Origin: Cristatella mucedo
Lineage: Eukaryota > Bryozoa > Phylactolaemata > Cristatellidae
DNA length: 23,360 nt
Direction: 5' to 3'
NCBI GenBank assembly: GCA_009760855.2
Contig: WPIO01000574.1
Location: 1 to 23,360, forward strand
Part shown: positions 1 to 8,778 of the stretch, one piece after another
Layout of the letters: each line of letters begins with the position of its first letter
Position numbering within the stretch: the first letter of the stretch is position 1
Program-made: the position numbers and the translations under genes
The notes under the pieces: generated by a model
The model's input: the letters and a program-made list of their open reading frames with translations, nothing else
Told to the model about the DNA's origin: nothing
Database searches by the model: none

Positions 1-1509
1 CCAGCTGAACTCGTATATCGAGACCTCACACCTTGCTAGTAAGTTCCAGTCTGGCTTTAGAGCTAATCAACTCCACAGAGTCAGCATTGCTTCGGGTATA
101 CAACGACCTACTTAGGAATGCAGACATGGGTAGAGTGTCTCTTCTTGTTTTGCTCGATCTTTCGGCAGCTTTTGATACCATCGATCACAAAGTACTTCTA
201 GAGCGCCTCTCATCTCGCCTGGGCATCACTGGCACTGCTCTGCAGTGGTTCAGGTCCTATCTCAGTGGGAGACTCCAGAGTGTTGACGTGAATGGACAAA
301 GATCATCTGAAGTACCTCTAAAATATGGAGTACCTCAGGGCTCCTTGCTAGGTCCGGTTCTTTTCACGGTCTATACTCTCCCTCTTGCTGATGTGATTGC
401 CAAGCACAATCTAGGCTTTCACATCTATGCGGATAACGCTCAGTTGTACCTTTGCATTGATCCCTTCCAGCCTTCGAGCACCTCGAATTCTCTCAACTCA
501 CTTGCTGCATGTATTGATGACGTCCGCACATGGATGGCAGCAAATATTCTAAAATTAAATGATGATACAACTAACTTACTAGTTATAGGCAAACCCAGTG
601 TGATTCAGAAATTGCAAAGGCTGGCGCTCAAAATTGGCTTTGTCAGTATATCTACGGTTGAATCAGCTCGAAATCTAGGTGTCATGTTCCAAACTGACCT
701 CTCGCTAGACGACCACATCAGCTCCACAGTCAAGTCTGCCTACTTTCAGCTACATAACATTGCTAAAATTCGGGCTTGTTTTAGATAAGGATACCACGTA
801 TAAGTTGGTTCATGCATTCGTGACATCCCATCTTGACTTCTATTTGCTTGCTGGCCTACAGGCATGTGCAATCAGGCGATTACAGCTGGTGCAAAACGTT
901 GCAGCTAGGCTTGTCTGTCGTGAGCGTCGCAGTTGCTACATCACACCACGTCTCACCGACCTACACTGGCTACCAGTAAAACAACGGGTTGACTTCAAGG
1001 TTTTGTCGCTCACTTTTAGGTCACTTTATTCTTTGGCTCCAGCCTATCACTCAGATCTACTCCCCCGCCAGGACAAGCATCGTACCACCAGCTTTTCGGA
1101 ATCCAATAGTTTACCAATACCTCGTACAAACCGCAAATCCTTTGGAGGTCGTGCATTTAGTTTGTATGCTCCCAAAGCCTGAAACTCACTCCCGACTTGC
1201 GTCAGAACATCCCCTGACTTGACCACATTTAAAAAGAACTTAAAAACACCTATTTAGGATAGCATTGAGTGGGTCCCTGTGATTCATCCCTTCATGTGCT
1301 TATGAGTGCTGACACTGAGCATGCTGCCACTAAGCACATTTGCATGCTGACCATGTGCATGTCACCCCCTAACCTGTGTTATTTTCTTGTTTATCAAGCA
1401 TGATATTATTCACCATTCAATCGGGCTTCCCTTTGCAGCAAATAAGAAGCGCCTAGAAAGAGACGGAGCTCTCTGTGGGTGCTTTATCAAGTGCATTATT
1501 GTTACTATT
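1..1509 (+). mobile_element. CR1/L2-type LINE copy 1, 5' end outside window, decayed
   Basis: This is a partial non-LTR retrotransposon. It enters the window inside the RT gene and runs through the C-terminal part and the 3' UTR to a short ATT-rich tail near 1497-1509. The 3' UTR has the same landmarks as the other copies: tgctgacactgagcatgctg, the caagcatgat block and the agcgcctagaaagaga hairpin region. Sequence after about 1510 has no match to the other LINE copies, so I place the 3' end there. Direct comparison with copy 2 (6515-8778, opposite strand) shows near-identity over the RT with scattered substitutions and small indels. The element can no longer move: it has frameshifts, a lost catalytic residue and an early stop. 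The 5' boundary lies beyond the window. Confidence 0.93.
2..1182 (+). pseudogene. LINE reverse transcriptase, frameshifted, YADD mutated
   Basis: In the live family this enzyme copies the LINE RNA into DNA at a nicked chromosomal site. Three segments in different frames add up to an RT. Frame 2 encodes QLNSYIETSHLASKFQSGF up to about 69. A one-base insertion at 69/70 shifts to the next frame, which carries motif A (DLSAAFDTIDH, 156-188), GVPQGS (327-344) and the catalytic box at 426-437. That box reads YADN rather than YADD, so a metal-binding aspartate is lost. A second one-base insertion in the T run near 779-783 moves the frame again to the C-terminal LQLVQN and DLHWLPVKQR region. This ends at a TGA (1180-1182) where copy 2 has TGG. 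The indels were placed by comparison with copy 2. It is certainly non-functional. Confidence 0.92.
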
Positions 1510-2910
1510 TTTATGCCCGTCGGCAGCTCTAATTTGCTGGCTTTTTTCTCACTCCTTTTAGCCCCTTCTGTCAAATCAGCTCCTCCAGCTCGCTTCTTGC
1601 CACGCCCACTCAGATCTTCATCTCCCCACTAACCAGTGTCCGTCGGCGGCACCTCAACTCAGCCATCTCTAGTCTAGGCTAAGGTTCTAGCTAGTTCCCA
1701 TCCGGCTCTGCCCGAGCGACTCTTGGTCTTGGCGAATGCCGAGCACCAGTCGCCAGTCGCCAGTTGCCAGTTGCCAGTTGCCTAGGACCAGTTGCCAGTT
1801 GCCTAGGACCAGTTGCCGAAGAGCTTTCGAAGCGGATTTCGAAGAGAGAAGTCCTTGACCTTAAACCTCAGGCCTCGGTTGGATGCACAATGTCGTGAGG
1901 TGGGGCGAAAGCAGAGAGCGAGCCTCAACCAACCGTCTAGTTCAGGTATCAAGGGCAAAGCCAAGGTTATGGGGCATCAGGGGCGGGATTGCAGTGATTA
2001 AATATCGGCCTTGTGGTTCGCTTTAAGCTAGGTATAGTTGACTTTCGTTTGAAATCTGCGAACAAAGCTCAACATGAAGCATCGCTAGTCTCTCTCCAAA
2101 GAATCAGCTTGAAGAAACCTGCCGAAGACGTTCTGCCCATGCGATTCTGTAGCTTCTCCAAAAACGTTTCCTCATTGTAGACCCTTCAGCCACGCTCAGA
2201 AGGCACACCGCCCGGAATTAATCTTGAAAGTCTGCGCCCCAGCTCGAGGAAGAGTTTGAAATTGCACGCCGACGTCACGAGGTCACACTGGGCTGGAACT
2301 CACGAGATCAATCCATCTGAAATGTACGTTCGCGGCTGCGAACTTGCAACTATCGCTAGCTATTCTGGAAACTGACTCTGAACTCGCGCCCACTGAGTTC
2401 GCAACGTGCCTGCATATCTTTTTTCGAACCTGGTAAGAAAAAATGGCTAGAACTGAATGGCTTCAGAGAAATACATCGAATCATGCACCTCGAAGGGGCA
2501 CCGCCATCCGACAAGCTTCTCGAAGCTCGAACTCAGCTCAAGCCAAACAAAGCTCCTCCCGCCCTAACCTGTCCCAAAGGGGCACCTGCGAAGTGCTGCT
2601 TTGTTGTCTCCCTGCAGCAGATCTAGGCGGCCATCTTTTGCAAACAGGGTGCTGTCGAACGGCCGAAATGTCGCTTGGCCGGGGGGGATAACCCAGCCAT
2701 GCACCTTCAGCCAGAACTATGAAGCGCTAAAGCCTAGCCCTCCCTCCGTTGCGAATCCCCCCATGCTCCCGCCAGGTACTTTCGATCAGCCAATAGGATT
2801 GCAGGGCGCTGGCATGCCCGGCTGCTGCGCCGATCGAGCGAGGCCGACGGCAAACCGAAGCGCGCTGGGCTGGATCGCTGAAGGAAGAGCTTCGCGAGCA
2901 GTGAGGGAGA
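1510..2910. other. Unassigned GC-rich stretch, no recognised gene
   Basis: No recognisable protein domain, RNA gene or mobile element was seen here. Short open frames exist, for example an 81-residue frame starting at 2443 after aaaaaATGGCT, but the translations are low-complexity (Ser, Arg, Gln rich), resemble no family I know, and overlap other frames. The mix of GC-rich DNA, short repeats and the following CCCCG array could be the flank or first exon of a host gene. A GTAAGT donor-like string sits at about 3206, but nothing else supports that reading. Confidence 0.5.
1745..1816. repeat. Short tandem array of ccagtcg/ccagttg
   Basis: A 7-base unit, ccagtcg then ccagttg, repeats about five times from 1749. 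It is followed by two larger units containing cctaggaccagttgccagtt, which give a nested higher-order repeat. The array ends at gccgaag near 1819. It looks like replication slippage; no function is inferred. Confidence 0.85.
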
Positions 2911-3053
2911 GCCCCGCCCGCCCCGCCCCGCCCCGCCCCGCCCCGCCCCGCCCCGCCCCGCCCCGCCCCCCCCCGCCCCCCCCCGCCCCGCCCCGCCCCG
3001 CCCTGGTCCCGCTCCCGCCCCGCCCTGCCCTGGTCCCACTCCCGCCCTGCCGC
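2911..3053. repeat. (CCCCG)n pentanucleotide array with GC-rich skirt
   Basis: From about 2911 to 3002 the + strand is almost pure CCCCG, with two expanded runs of eight or more C. It then decays into ccctggtcccgctcccgcc-type units up to 3053. The - strand therefore has many runs of four G separated by one base, a classical G-quadruplex-forming pattern, and the + strand could form an i-motif. Each unit also resembles a GC box. The proline/arginine-rich frame on + and the glycine-rich frame on - across this array follow from the repeat and are not annotated as genes. Confidence 0.95.
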
Positions 3054-3329
3054 TCCCCAGCTGCTACCGTAAATACTTTCGAGCGCTGCTGCTATCTCTC
3101 AGCACTTCGCTTCTGCGGAAAGCCGATCGTCAAGAGGACATATTGCTCAGCTGAGCCGAACGAGGCCTGCTCCGCTCCGTTTGCGACAGACCATCTACCG
3201 ACGACGTAAGTCTTTGTAAAGAAGCTGAACGCCACAAGTTTTCACGGCGAGCCTTGCTTCTATTCTGCTTCTTTCCTGCTCCAGTCATCGGTGTATATGT
3301 CTGCAAGGCTGATGTTGGTCAATGACTTG
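3054..3329. other. Unassigned spacer between CCCCG array and chimeric LINE
   Basis: This is single-copy-looking sequence with no recognised gene. A ccgacgacGTAAGT string around 3200-3211 resembles a splice donor, but no matching acceptor or conserved exon was recognised. The LINE-derived sequence starts abruptly at 3330. Confidence 0.4.
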
Positions 3330-4027
3330 AAATGTAAAGTGCCTAGAAAGAGGTTGAGTTCTCTGAGGGCGCTTTACAAAATGTAGGTTCTAGTCTGCCT
3401 GTAGAGCTGATCACTCCAAAGAGTTCACATTGCTTCTGGTGCACAACGACCTACTTAGGAGTCCAGACATGGGTAACAATAATAATTATAATAATAATAA
3501 TATTGCACTTGATAAAGCGCCCTCAGAGAACTTAATCTCTTTCTAGGCGCTTTACATTTGCTGCAAAAGGAAATGCAATTGAATGGTAAGTAAAATCATG
3601 CTTGAAAAAAACAAACAAAATGAGTAATATGGTTAGGGGTGACATGCACAGGGTCAGCATACTATCGATCCCCAAGTCCTTCTAGAGCGCCTCTCATCTC
3701 GCATGGGCATCACTGGCACTGGTCTGCAATGGTTCAGATCGTATCTCAGTGGGAGACTCCAGAAAGATTGACGTGAATGGTCAAAGTTCATCCGAGGTAC
3801 CTCTGAAATATGGGGTACCTCAGGGCTCCTTGCTAGGTCCGGCTCTTTTCACGGTTTATAAGATCCCTCTTTCCGATGTGAATGCCAAGCACAATCACCA
3901 CTCACAATTGCCACTCACCTCTTGATCGTGTATCACTTGTAACCAATGTAAATCGCCTAGAAAGAGATTGAATTCTCCGAGGGAGCTTTATCACGTGTAT
4001 TCTTCTTCTTATTATTATTATTATTAT
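3330..4027 (+). mobile_element. Chimeric LINE-derived element, left copy, with ATT tail
   Basis: A patchwork of LINE pieces in this order: a LINE 3' end cut just before its tail (3330-3378); an RT fragment matching the SGFRANHSTE to NADMG region (about 3382-3475); an antisense LINE 3' end (3476-3660); resumed RT sense sequence from the IDHKVLLERL region (3661) through GVPQGS to about AKHN (near 3893); and a final 3' UTR with a degenerate hairpin region (about 3955-3996) and a ttcttctt/attatt tail ending at 4027. The first 442 bases (3330-3771) are matched on the opposite strand by 9188-8779 plus 6514-6485. Identity is about 97% by eye, with one indel of about seven bases near 3630. No open RT remains. 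An abrupt 5' start plus a 3' tail looks like a 5'-truncated retrotransposition product of an already chimeric RNA. Confidence 0.85.
3476..3660 (-). mobile_element. Antisense LINE 3' end nested in an RT fragment
   Basis: Read on the - strand, this is the final ~185 bases of the LINE: atgctgaccctgtgcatgtc, the caagcatgattttactta block, the aaagcgcc/ggcgcttt hairpin and a (att)n tail. It lies between catgggta (3468-3475) and actatcgatc (3661), which are adjacent parts of the RT gene in the other copies. Compared with copy 1, 44 bases of host RT are missing at the junction. They encode the end of the RVSLLVLLDLSAAFD segment, including RT catalytic motif A, so the chimera cannot encode a working RT. 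The same insertion with the same breakpoints is present at 8870-9055 on the other strand. Confidence 0.88.
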
Positions 4028-4157
4028 AAAATATCAGGGCTGCGTCCTCAATTAAGTAGAATCGGCCTAAAAGAGCAGAAATCTTGATCGTTACTGCGAA
4101 ATTGCATAACAGCTAGAGAAGTCACTAGTAGCAACGTGCTCTTCTATTAGAAGTACT

Positions 4158-4235
4158 TGATAATAATAACATTACTTTTTATAGACTCTCAGAGAACTTA
4201 GTCTCCCGTTAGGCACTTTAAATATTAGGTTAAGC
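4158..4235 (-). mobile_element. Degraded LINE 3' end relic
   Basis: The string tgataataataacattac followed by tctcagagaacttagtctc and ttaggcactttaaat aligns with the antisense LINE 3' end: ATT tail, hairpin, then gtaaa. Many substitutions and small deletions make it older than the other copies. Only about 80 bases survive. Confidence 0.75.
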
Positions 4236-4377
4236 AAGCAGCTTTCAAATATTTGCAATTTCTGCCCGGACTCCCCGTGATATAAAAAAAGATAAAACCC
4301 AGCTTATGTTAACTGCATTTAACCCGCTTCATCTTTAAACCAGAATCTAAAAATTTGTAAACGTTTTTTTGTGCTTT

Positions 4378-4440
4378 TAGAGAGAGAGAGATAGACAGAG
4401 AGAAAGATAGTGTGAGATAGAGACAGAGACAGACAATCAG
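4378..4440. repeat. GA/GAGACA-rich microsatellite
   Basis: A run of gagagagagatagacagaga followed by gagatagagacagagacaga. It has the same GAGACA flavour as the early part of the large purine tract starting at 15212, on a scale of about 60 bases. Confidence 0.85.
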
Positions 4441-4562
4441 ACCTCCTCACAGCAGTAAATTAGTTCCAGTAACATGATGCACCGATCTGTTAGAGTGAGG
4501 TTCGCTCTGTACAGCTGCTAGTGCATTAGCTAGCTTCACTAACTGCTGACGATCGTCGTGGC

Positions 4563-4608
4563 TAACTCAGCAGCAGCAGCTGCTGCAGCTGCAGCTGCTG
4601 CTGAGTTA
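4563..4608. repeat. Near-perfect 46-bp CAG/CTG palindrome
   Basis: Starting at taactcagcagcagcag and ending at gctgctgctgagtta, the 46 bases are a reverse-complement palindrome centred between 4585 and 4586. Only two pairs mismatch (4581/4590 and 4578/4593). There is essentially no loop, so it could extrude as a cruciform or fold into a hairpin with CAG and CTG arms. Confidence 0.9.
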
Positions 4609-5227
4609 CAAGGGAGGCCGTGAATCTCCAGGCTTTGCTACAGCGGTGCACACAGGCACAACCAGGTAGCCAATCATACTCTCGCGAATGAGCAAACGCT
4701 GGGCGTCTTGCCTCCTCCCCCCCCCACTCCCTCCTGCTCCCATGCCGAGCAGAGACCTTCAATTCGATCCTAGCGAAAGGTAGTTCAGGGCTCATTACCA
4801 CTCGGGCCAACTGACCCAGACAACCCAAAGCCACCCACCTTGAAAGCGATCAGTCGAAGCCTACTGGTTAATCGGTACGGTACTACAACGTATTGCTGAG
4901 CAGTTTGGCGCTGTACTCAGTGAGAACAACCTTCGGTGCCATCATTCTTTCTGCTTCTGTCTGGCGGTTTCGGTGTTTGCTCTCGGTGAATTTCGTCCAG
5001 TTTCATTCAGCTTGACAGGTTACACCTGCGTCTGAGAGTCCAAGCTGACTGGGCAACAGTAGACCTCAAAATTAGTTAATGAGCTCGGCAGTGGCTCATG
5101 TTGCCCCTCTCCTCTCCTCTCGGCCCGCTGCTCCCAATTCTTGCCCTGCTCCTAGCCTCGTGACTTTCAATACTCTTACCCCTTACCGATACGATGGCAG
5201 AGGACGATGAAGAAGAGGAGGACCTAG

Positions 5228-5311
5228 AAGCAGCGGCAGCAAATAGCAGCAAGCAGCAGCGGTGGCTAGCAGCAGCAGCAAGCAGCAACAGTAGCAAGCA
5301 GCAGCAGCAGT
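5228..5311. repeat. Interrupted CAG trinucleotide repeat
   Basis: Clusters of agcagcagc broken by aag, gcggtggct and aacagt. Open frames here translate into Ala/Ser/Cys/Leu runs on the - strand, which is a repeat effect. No supported gene includes it. Confidence 0.85.
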
Positions 5312-5530
5312 GACCGAGCTGATCCTGACAGAGGTCAGCCAGAAAGCATCCGGGTAACGTCGCAAGCCCGGGGGGGGGGTAGAGCGGCAGATCGAGGCTG
5401 CTAGAGGGAGGTTTCTGCACCAAGCGCCAGCCGAGCTATGGTGTCTGACGAGTCGACACTGCAGCCTCTTCTGGCGCCAGCCCCGGTGGAGTGCCGGCGG
5501 TGGCGGCCGATGAAGCCCCGGCCACTCAGC

Positions 5531-5620
5531 TCGGCTCGGCTCTCCTCGGCTCGGCTCGGCTCTCCTCGGCTCGGCTCGGCTCTCCTCGACTCGGCTCGGC
5601 TCTCCTCGACTCGGCTCGGC
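5531..5620. repeat. 20-bp minisatellite, 4.5 copies
   Basis: The unit tcggctcggctctcctcggc repeats exactly at 5531, 5551, 5571, 5591 and 5611 (last one half). The third and fourth units share a g-to-a change near their ends. The array is open in several frames on both strands because 20 is not a multiple of three, so each frame gives short ARLGS- or RAEPS-like repeats. I do not treat those as genes. Confidence 0.95.
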
Positions 5621-6484
5621 GGCGGTTTCATAATCATAAAAAAATTGAGGTCAAGCCTTTCTGACGGTCCGCCACATTACTGAGGTATCTGAACCATCGA
5701 ACGGCTGAGCTGTAGTCATTACTTTTAGGAACTAGGCAAGACTCGGCCAACGAGGGATGACGCAGCTGAGGCCTCGAGTGCTATGGAAATCGCCCTCGTG
5801 CACGTCCACAAACCGAGTTCCCTCTCCGTGGGTGGATTCGGAGCCAGCCAATCGTCATCAGCCGAGCCGTGTACAGCAGAAAGAGCGGCCGCAAGGAGTG
5901 CCCCGGCCAGAGCTCATCGGCCAATGACCTCCACCGTCAATCCCCCACCCAGCCCCCTAGATGGCCGGCTGTCTCACGAGCCCCTGCAGGCACCTGTTGA
6001 ATTGCTACTTGAGAGGCTCGTGAACCCGCGTCTAATCGAGTCAGTCTTGCTTATGTCCTGCTTCTGTCCTGCTGCGGTCTCCCTTCTAGTAGGAAGTGTA
6101 CACTAGGCCGTCAGTTTTCTTTAAGGTCTCGCCTCCTACTCGCTGCTCCGCCCCCAGAGTGGTCACGGGAAAATTGCTCTTCTTCGGGAGGTAGGAAATG
6201 AACCTCCGAGCTGTACCTACCGGTGAATTTCAACCTTCCACGATTGCCTTTATCGCCCGCTACCTCACTATTATCTTTTTTCTATACGACGAGCTCGTAG
6301 TGTCCCATAAACTTCTAGGACCTCTCACGGAACGTATCTCGTGCATTTCGCTGGTCGAGCCATCCACTATGCTTTGGCCAAGCAATGAAGAAGGCGTTCG
6401 CTTGGCGGTGCCTACTATTGGCGGTTGGTCGTCTGTTCTGTCTTGTAGAGAGTAGAGCCGAAGTCGGCTTCTCTGAATTTTCGT

Positions 6485-6514
6485 TCAATCTTTCTGGAGT
6501 CTCCCACTGAGATA
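6485..6514 (-). mobile_element. Chimeric LINE-derived element, right copy, distal piece
   Basis: Read on - this is tatctcagtgggagactccagaaagattga, identical to 3742-3771 in the left chimera. It includes the variant agaaagattga, where LINE copies 1 and 2 have agtgttga. It is the continuation of the right chimera (8779-9188), from which it was separated by the insertion of LINE copy 2. The match stops at 6485; beyond it the sequence is unrelated to LINE. Confidence 0.88.
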
Positions 6515-6543
6515 ATAATAATAATAATAATATTGCACTTGAT

Positions 6544-6583
6544 AAAGCGCCCTCAGAGAACTTAATCTCTTTCTAGGCGCTTT
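6544..6583 (-). promoter_or_regulatory. LINE 3'-terminal stem-loop
   Basis: An outer stem, aaagcgcc with ggcgcttt, is perfectly complementary over 8 bp. It encloses agaga...tctct as an inner stem around ttaagt or its equivalent, directly upstream of the (att)n tail. In L2-clade LINEs a 3' stem-loop is known to be recognised by the element's own RT; assigning that role here is inference. The same structure recurs at 12557-12596 and in the nested insertion, and it is decayed in older copies. Confidence 0.7.
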
Positions 6584-6748
6584 ACATTTTCTGCAAAGTG
6601 ATACGCAATAGAATAGTAAGTAAAATCATGCTTGAAAAACAAACAAAATGAATAACATGGTTAGGGGTTACATGCACTGGGTCAGCATGCAAATGTGGTT
6701 AGTGGCAGCATGAACAGTGTCAGCACGCATAAGCACATTGAGGACGAA

Positions 6749-8778
6749 TCACAAGGACCCACTAAATGCTGTCCTAAATAGGTATGTTTTTAAGTTTCTT
6801 TTAAATGTGGTCAGGTCAGGGGATGTTCTGATGCAGGTCGGGAGGGAGTTCCAGGCTGTGGGAGCATACGAGCTAAATGCACGGTCTCCAAAGGATTTAA
6901 GGTTTGTACGAGGTATTTCTAGAGACTGTTGGATTCCGAAAAGCGAGTGGTACGATGCTTTGCCTGATGGGGTAGTATATCTGAAAGATAGGCTGGAGCC
7001 ATAGAATGAAGAGACCTAAAAGTGTGCGACAAAACCTTGAAGTCAATCCGTTGCTTGACTGGTAACCAGTGCAGGTCGGCGAGAAGTGGAGTAATGTGGC
7101 AACTGCAACGCTTACGACAGACAAGCCTAGCTGCAGAGTTTTGCACCAGCTGCAATCGCCTGATCGCACATGCTGGTAGGCCAGTAAGCAGTGAGTTGCA
7201 GAAGTCGAGACGAGATGTCACGAATGCATGGACCAACTTGGACGTGGTATCCTTATCTAAACAAGCCCTAATTTTAGCAATGTTATGAAGCTGAAAATAG
7301 GCTGATTTGACTGTGGAGCTGATGTGGTCGTCTAACGAGAGGTCGCTTTGGAATATGACACCTAGATTTCGAGCTGATGCAACTGGAGATATGCTGGCAG
7401 AGCCAATTTTGAAAGTCAGCCTTTCCAATTTCTGAATAACACTAGGTTTGCCCATAACTAGTAAGTTAGTTTTATCATCGTTTAGTTTTAAAAAATTTGC
7501 TGCCATCCATGTGCGGATGTCATCAATGCATGCAGCAAGTGAGTTGAGAGAATTTGAGGTGCTCGAAGGCTGAGAGGGATCAAAGCAAAGGTACAACTGA
7601 GTGTCATCCGCATAGAAGTGAAAGCCTAGATTGTGCTTGGCAATCACATCAGCGAGAGGGAGAGTATAAACGGTGAAAAGGACCGGACCTAGCACAGAGC
7701 CCTGAGGTACTCCATATTTTAGAGGTACTTCAGATGATCTTTGTCCATTCACGTCAACACTCTGGAGTCTCCCACTGAGATAGGACCTGAACCACTGCAG
7801 AGCAGTGCCAGTGATGCCCAGGCGAGATGAGAGGCGCTCTAGAAGTACTTTGTGATCGATGGTATCAAAAGCTGCCGAAAGATCGAGCAAAACAAGAAGA
7901 GACACTCTACCCATGTCTGCATTCCTAAGTAGGTCGTTGTATACCCGAAGCAATGCTGACTCTGTGGAGTGATTAGCTCTAAAGCCAGACTGGAACTTAC
8001 TAGCAAGGTGTGAGGTTTCGATATACGAGTTCAGCTGGTCTGCCACGACCCGTTCCAGTGTCTTTGATAGGAATGGTAGAAGGGAGACTGGGCGGTAGTT
8101 GCGTAAGTTCTCTTGGTCTAGTGTAGCTTTCTTGAGAAGTGGCCTGACTACAGCTTTTTTGAAAGGTGCTGGGACCTGACCTGAGGCTAATGACATATTA
8201 ATGATGTTGGTTATGCATGGCAGCAGCAGATCAATGCAACGTAGGAGCAGGACAGTGGGAATAGGGTCCAGTGGACTTGTTGTCTTCTTTGATTGAGATA
8301 CGAGCTTTAGGACTACATCACTAGTGACCTGTTTAAATGCAGACATTGAGGCGCAGACAGGAACCGAGGAACAGCATTCTAGTGGGAAGGTTGTCATCGC
8401 AGGGATGGATTCCCTGATTTTGTCTATCTTCTGCACAAAGAATCGAGAGAAGCGATCGGCTAGATCATCACAAGGATCATCAGGTAAGGAGCTAACCTGG
8501 GAACGGTTGAGGAGATGGTTTATTGTCGACATCAGCATTTTTGGATTGTGCATCTGTGATTCAACAATGTTTCTATAGAAGCTAGACTTGGCCTTTGCTA
8601 GGATCGATTGGTACGACCTACAGTAGTCTTCATATGCCTGTCGATGGACAGTTAGTCCGGATCTTTTGTATGCCTTTTCAAGCTTTCGTTTAGTAGACTT
8701 GGCTAGTTTAATGTCTGTGGTAAACCATAGGCCGTCTGGGCGGAGGCGCACAGTGCGCTTTGTCAAAGGTGCAAACTC
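6749..8778 (-). pseudogene. LINE reverse transcriptase with intact YADD, one late frameshift
   Basis: The RNA-dependent DNA polymerase of the LINE. Open from the truncation to 6919, it encodes about 619 residues. Numbering from the Leu/Met codon at 8766, the order is: basic linker (PDGLWFTTDI, residues 10-19; SFYRNIVES 62-70), NYRPVS (223-228), SGFRANHSTE (260-269), motif A DLSAAFD (295-301), YGVPQGS (351-357), catalytic YADD (385-388, bases 7603-7614), ARNLGV (465-470), and the CR1/L2-type C-terminal part (LQLVQNSAARL, DLHWLPVKQR). Relative to copy 1 and the 11.2-kb fragment, two extra bases near 6920-6930 cause the stop at 6919. The original frame resumes afterwards, with a TGG codon at 6851-6853, and ends at a TGA at 6749-6751. 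The endonuclease domain and start codon are lost, so it is a dead copy despite intact catalytic residues. Confidence 0.9.

Larger units (their letters stand above)
4028..6484. other. Unassigned region with small repeats, no recognised gene
   Basis: Apart from the small repeats and relic listed separately, I recognise no gene here. Open frames at 5783-6106 and 6198-6455 (+) encode 107 and 85 residues without recognisable domains or motifs. Both strands carry comparable open frames, as expected of chance in GC-rich DNA. A host exon cannot be excluded. Confidence 0.5.
6515..8778 (-). mobile_element. CR1/L2-type LINE copy 2, best preserved, 5'-truncated
   Basis: About 2.26 kb on the - strand, from a 5' truncation at 8778 to an (att)n tail at 6515-6532. 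It holds an almost complete RT frame, a 3' UTR with the conserved hairpin, and the tail. GATA occurs directly on both sides (6511-6514 and 8779-8782), consistent with a short target-site duplication. The uninterrupted target survives in the left chimera at 3742-3745. The upstream endonuclease region is missing. It is the youngest and cleanest copy in the window and lies inside another retroelement. Confidence 0.93.

Noticed and set aside
2601-3209. A 202-residue frame through the CCCCG array
   Set aside because: Its core is a Pro/Arg/Ala repeat imposed by the array, the opposite strand is also open, and no domain was recognised.
5438-5683. Frames through the 20-bp minisatellite giving ARLGS- or RAEPS-type repeats
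   Set aside because: Both strands and several frames are open, as expected from the tandem repeat itself.
7022-7288. Small + strand frames within LINE copy 2 (for example 7022-7288 and 8324-8578)
   Set aside because: They are antisense readings of the RT gene.
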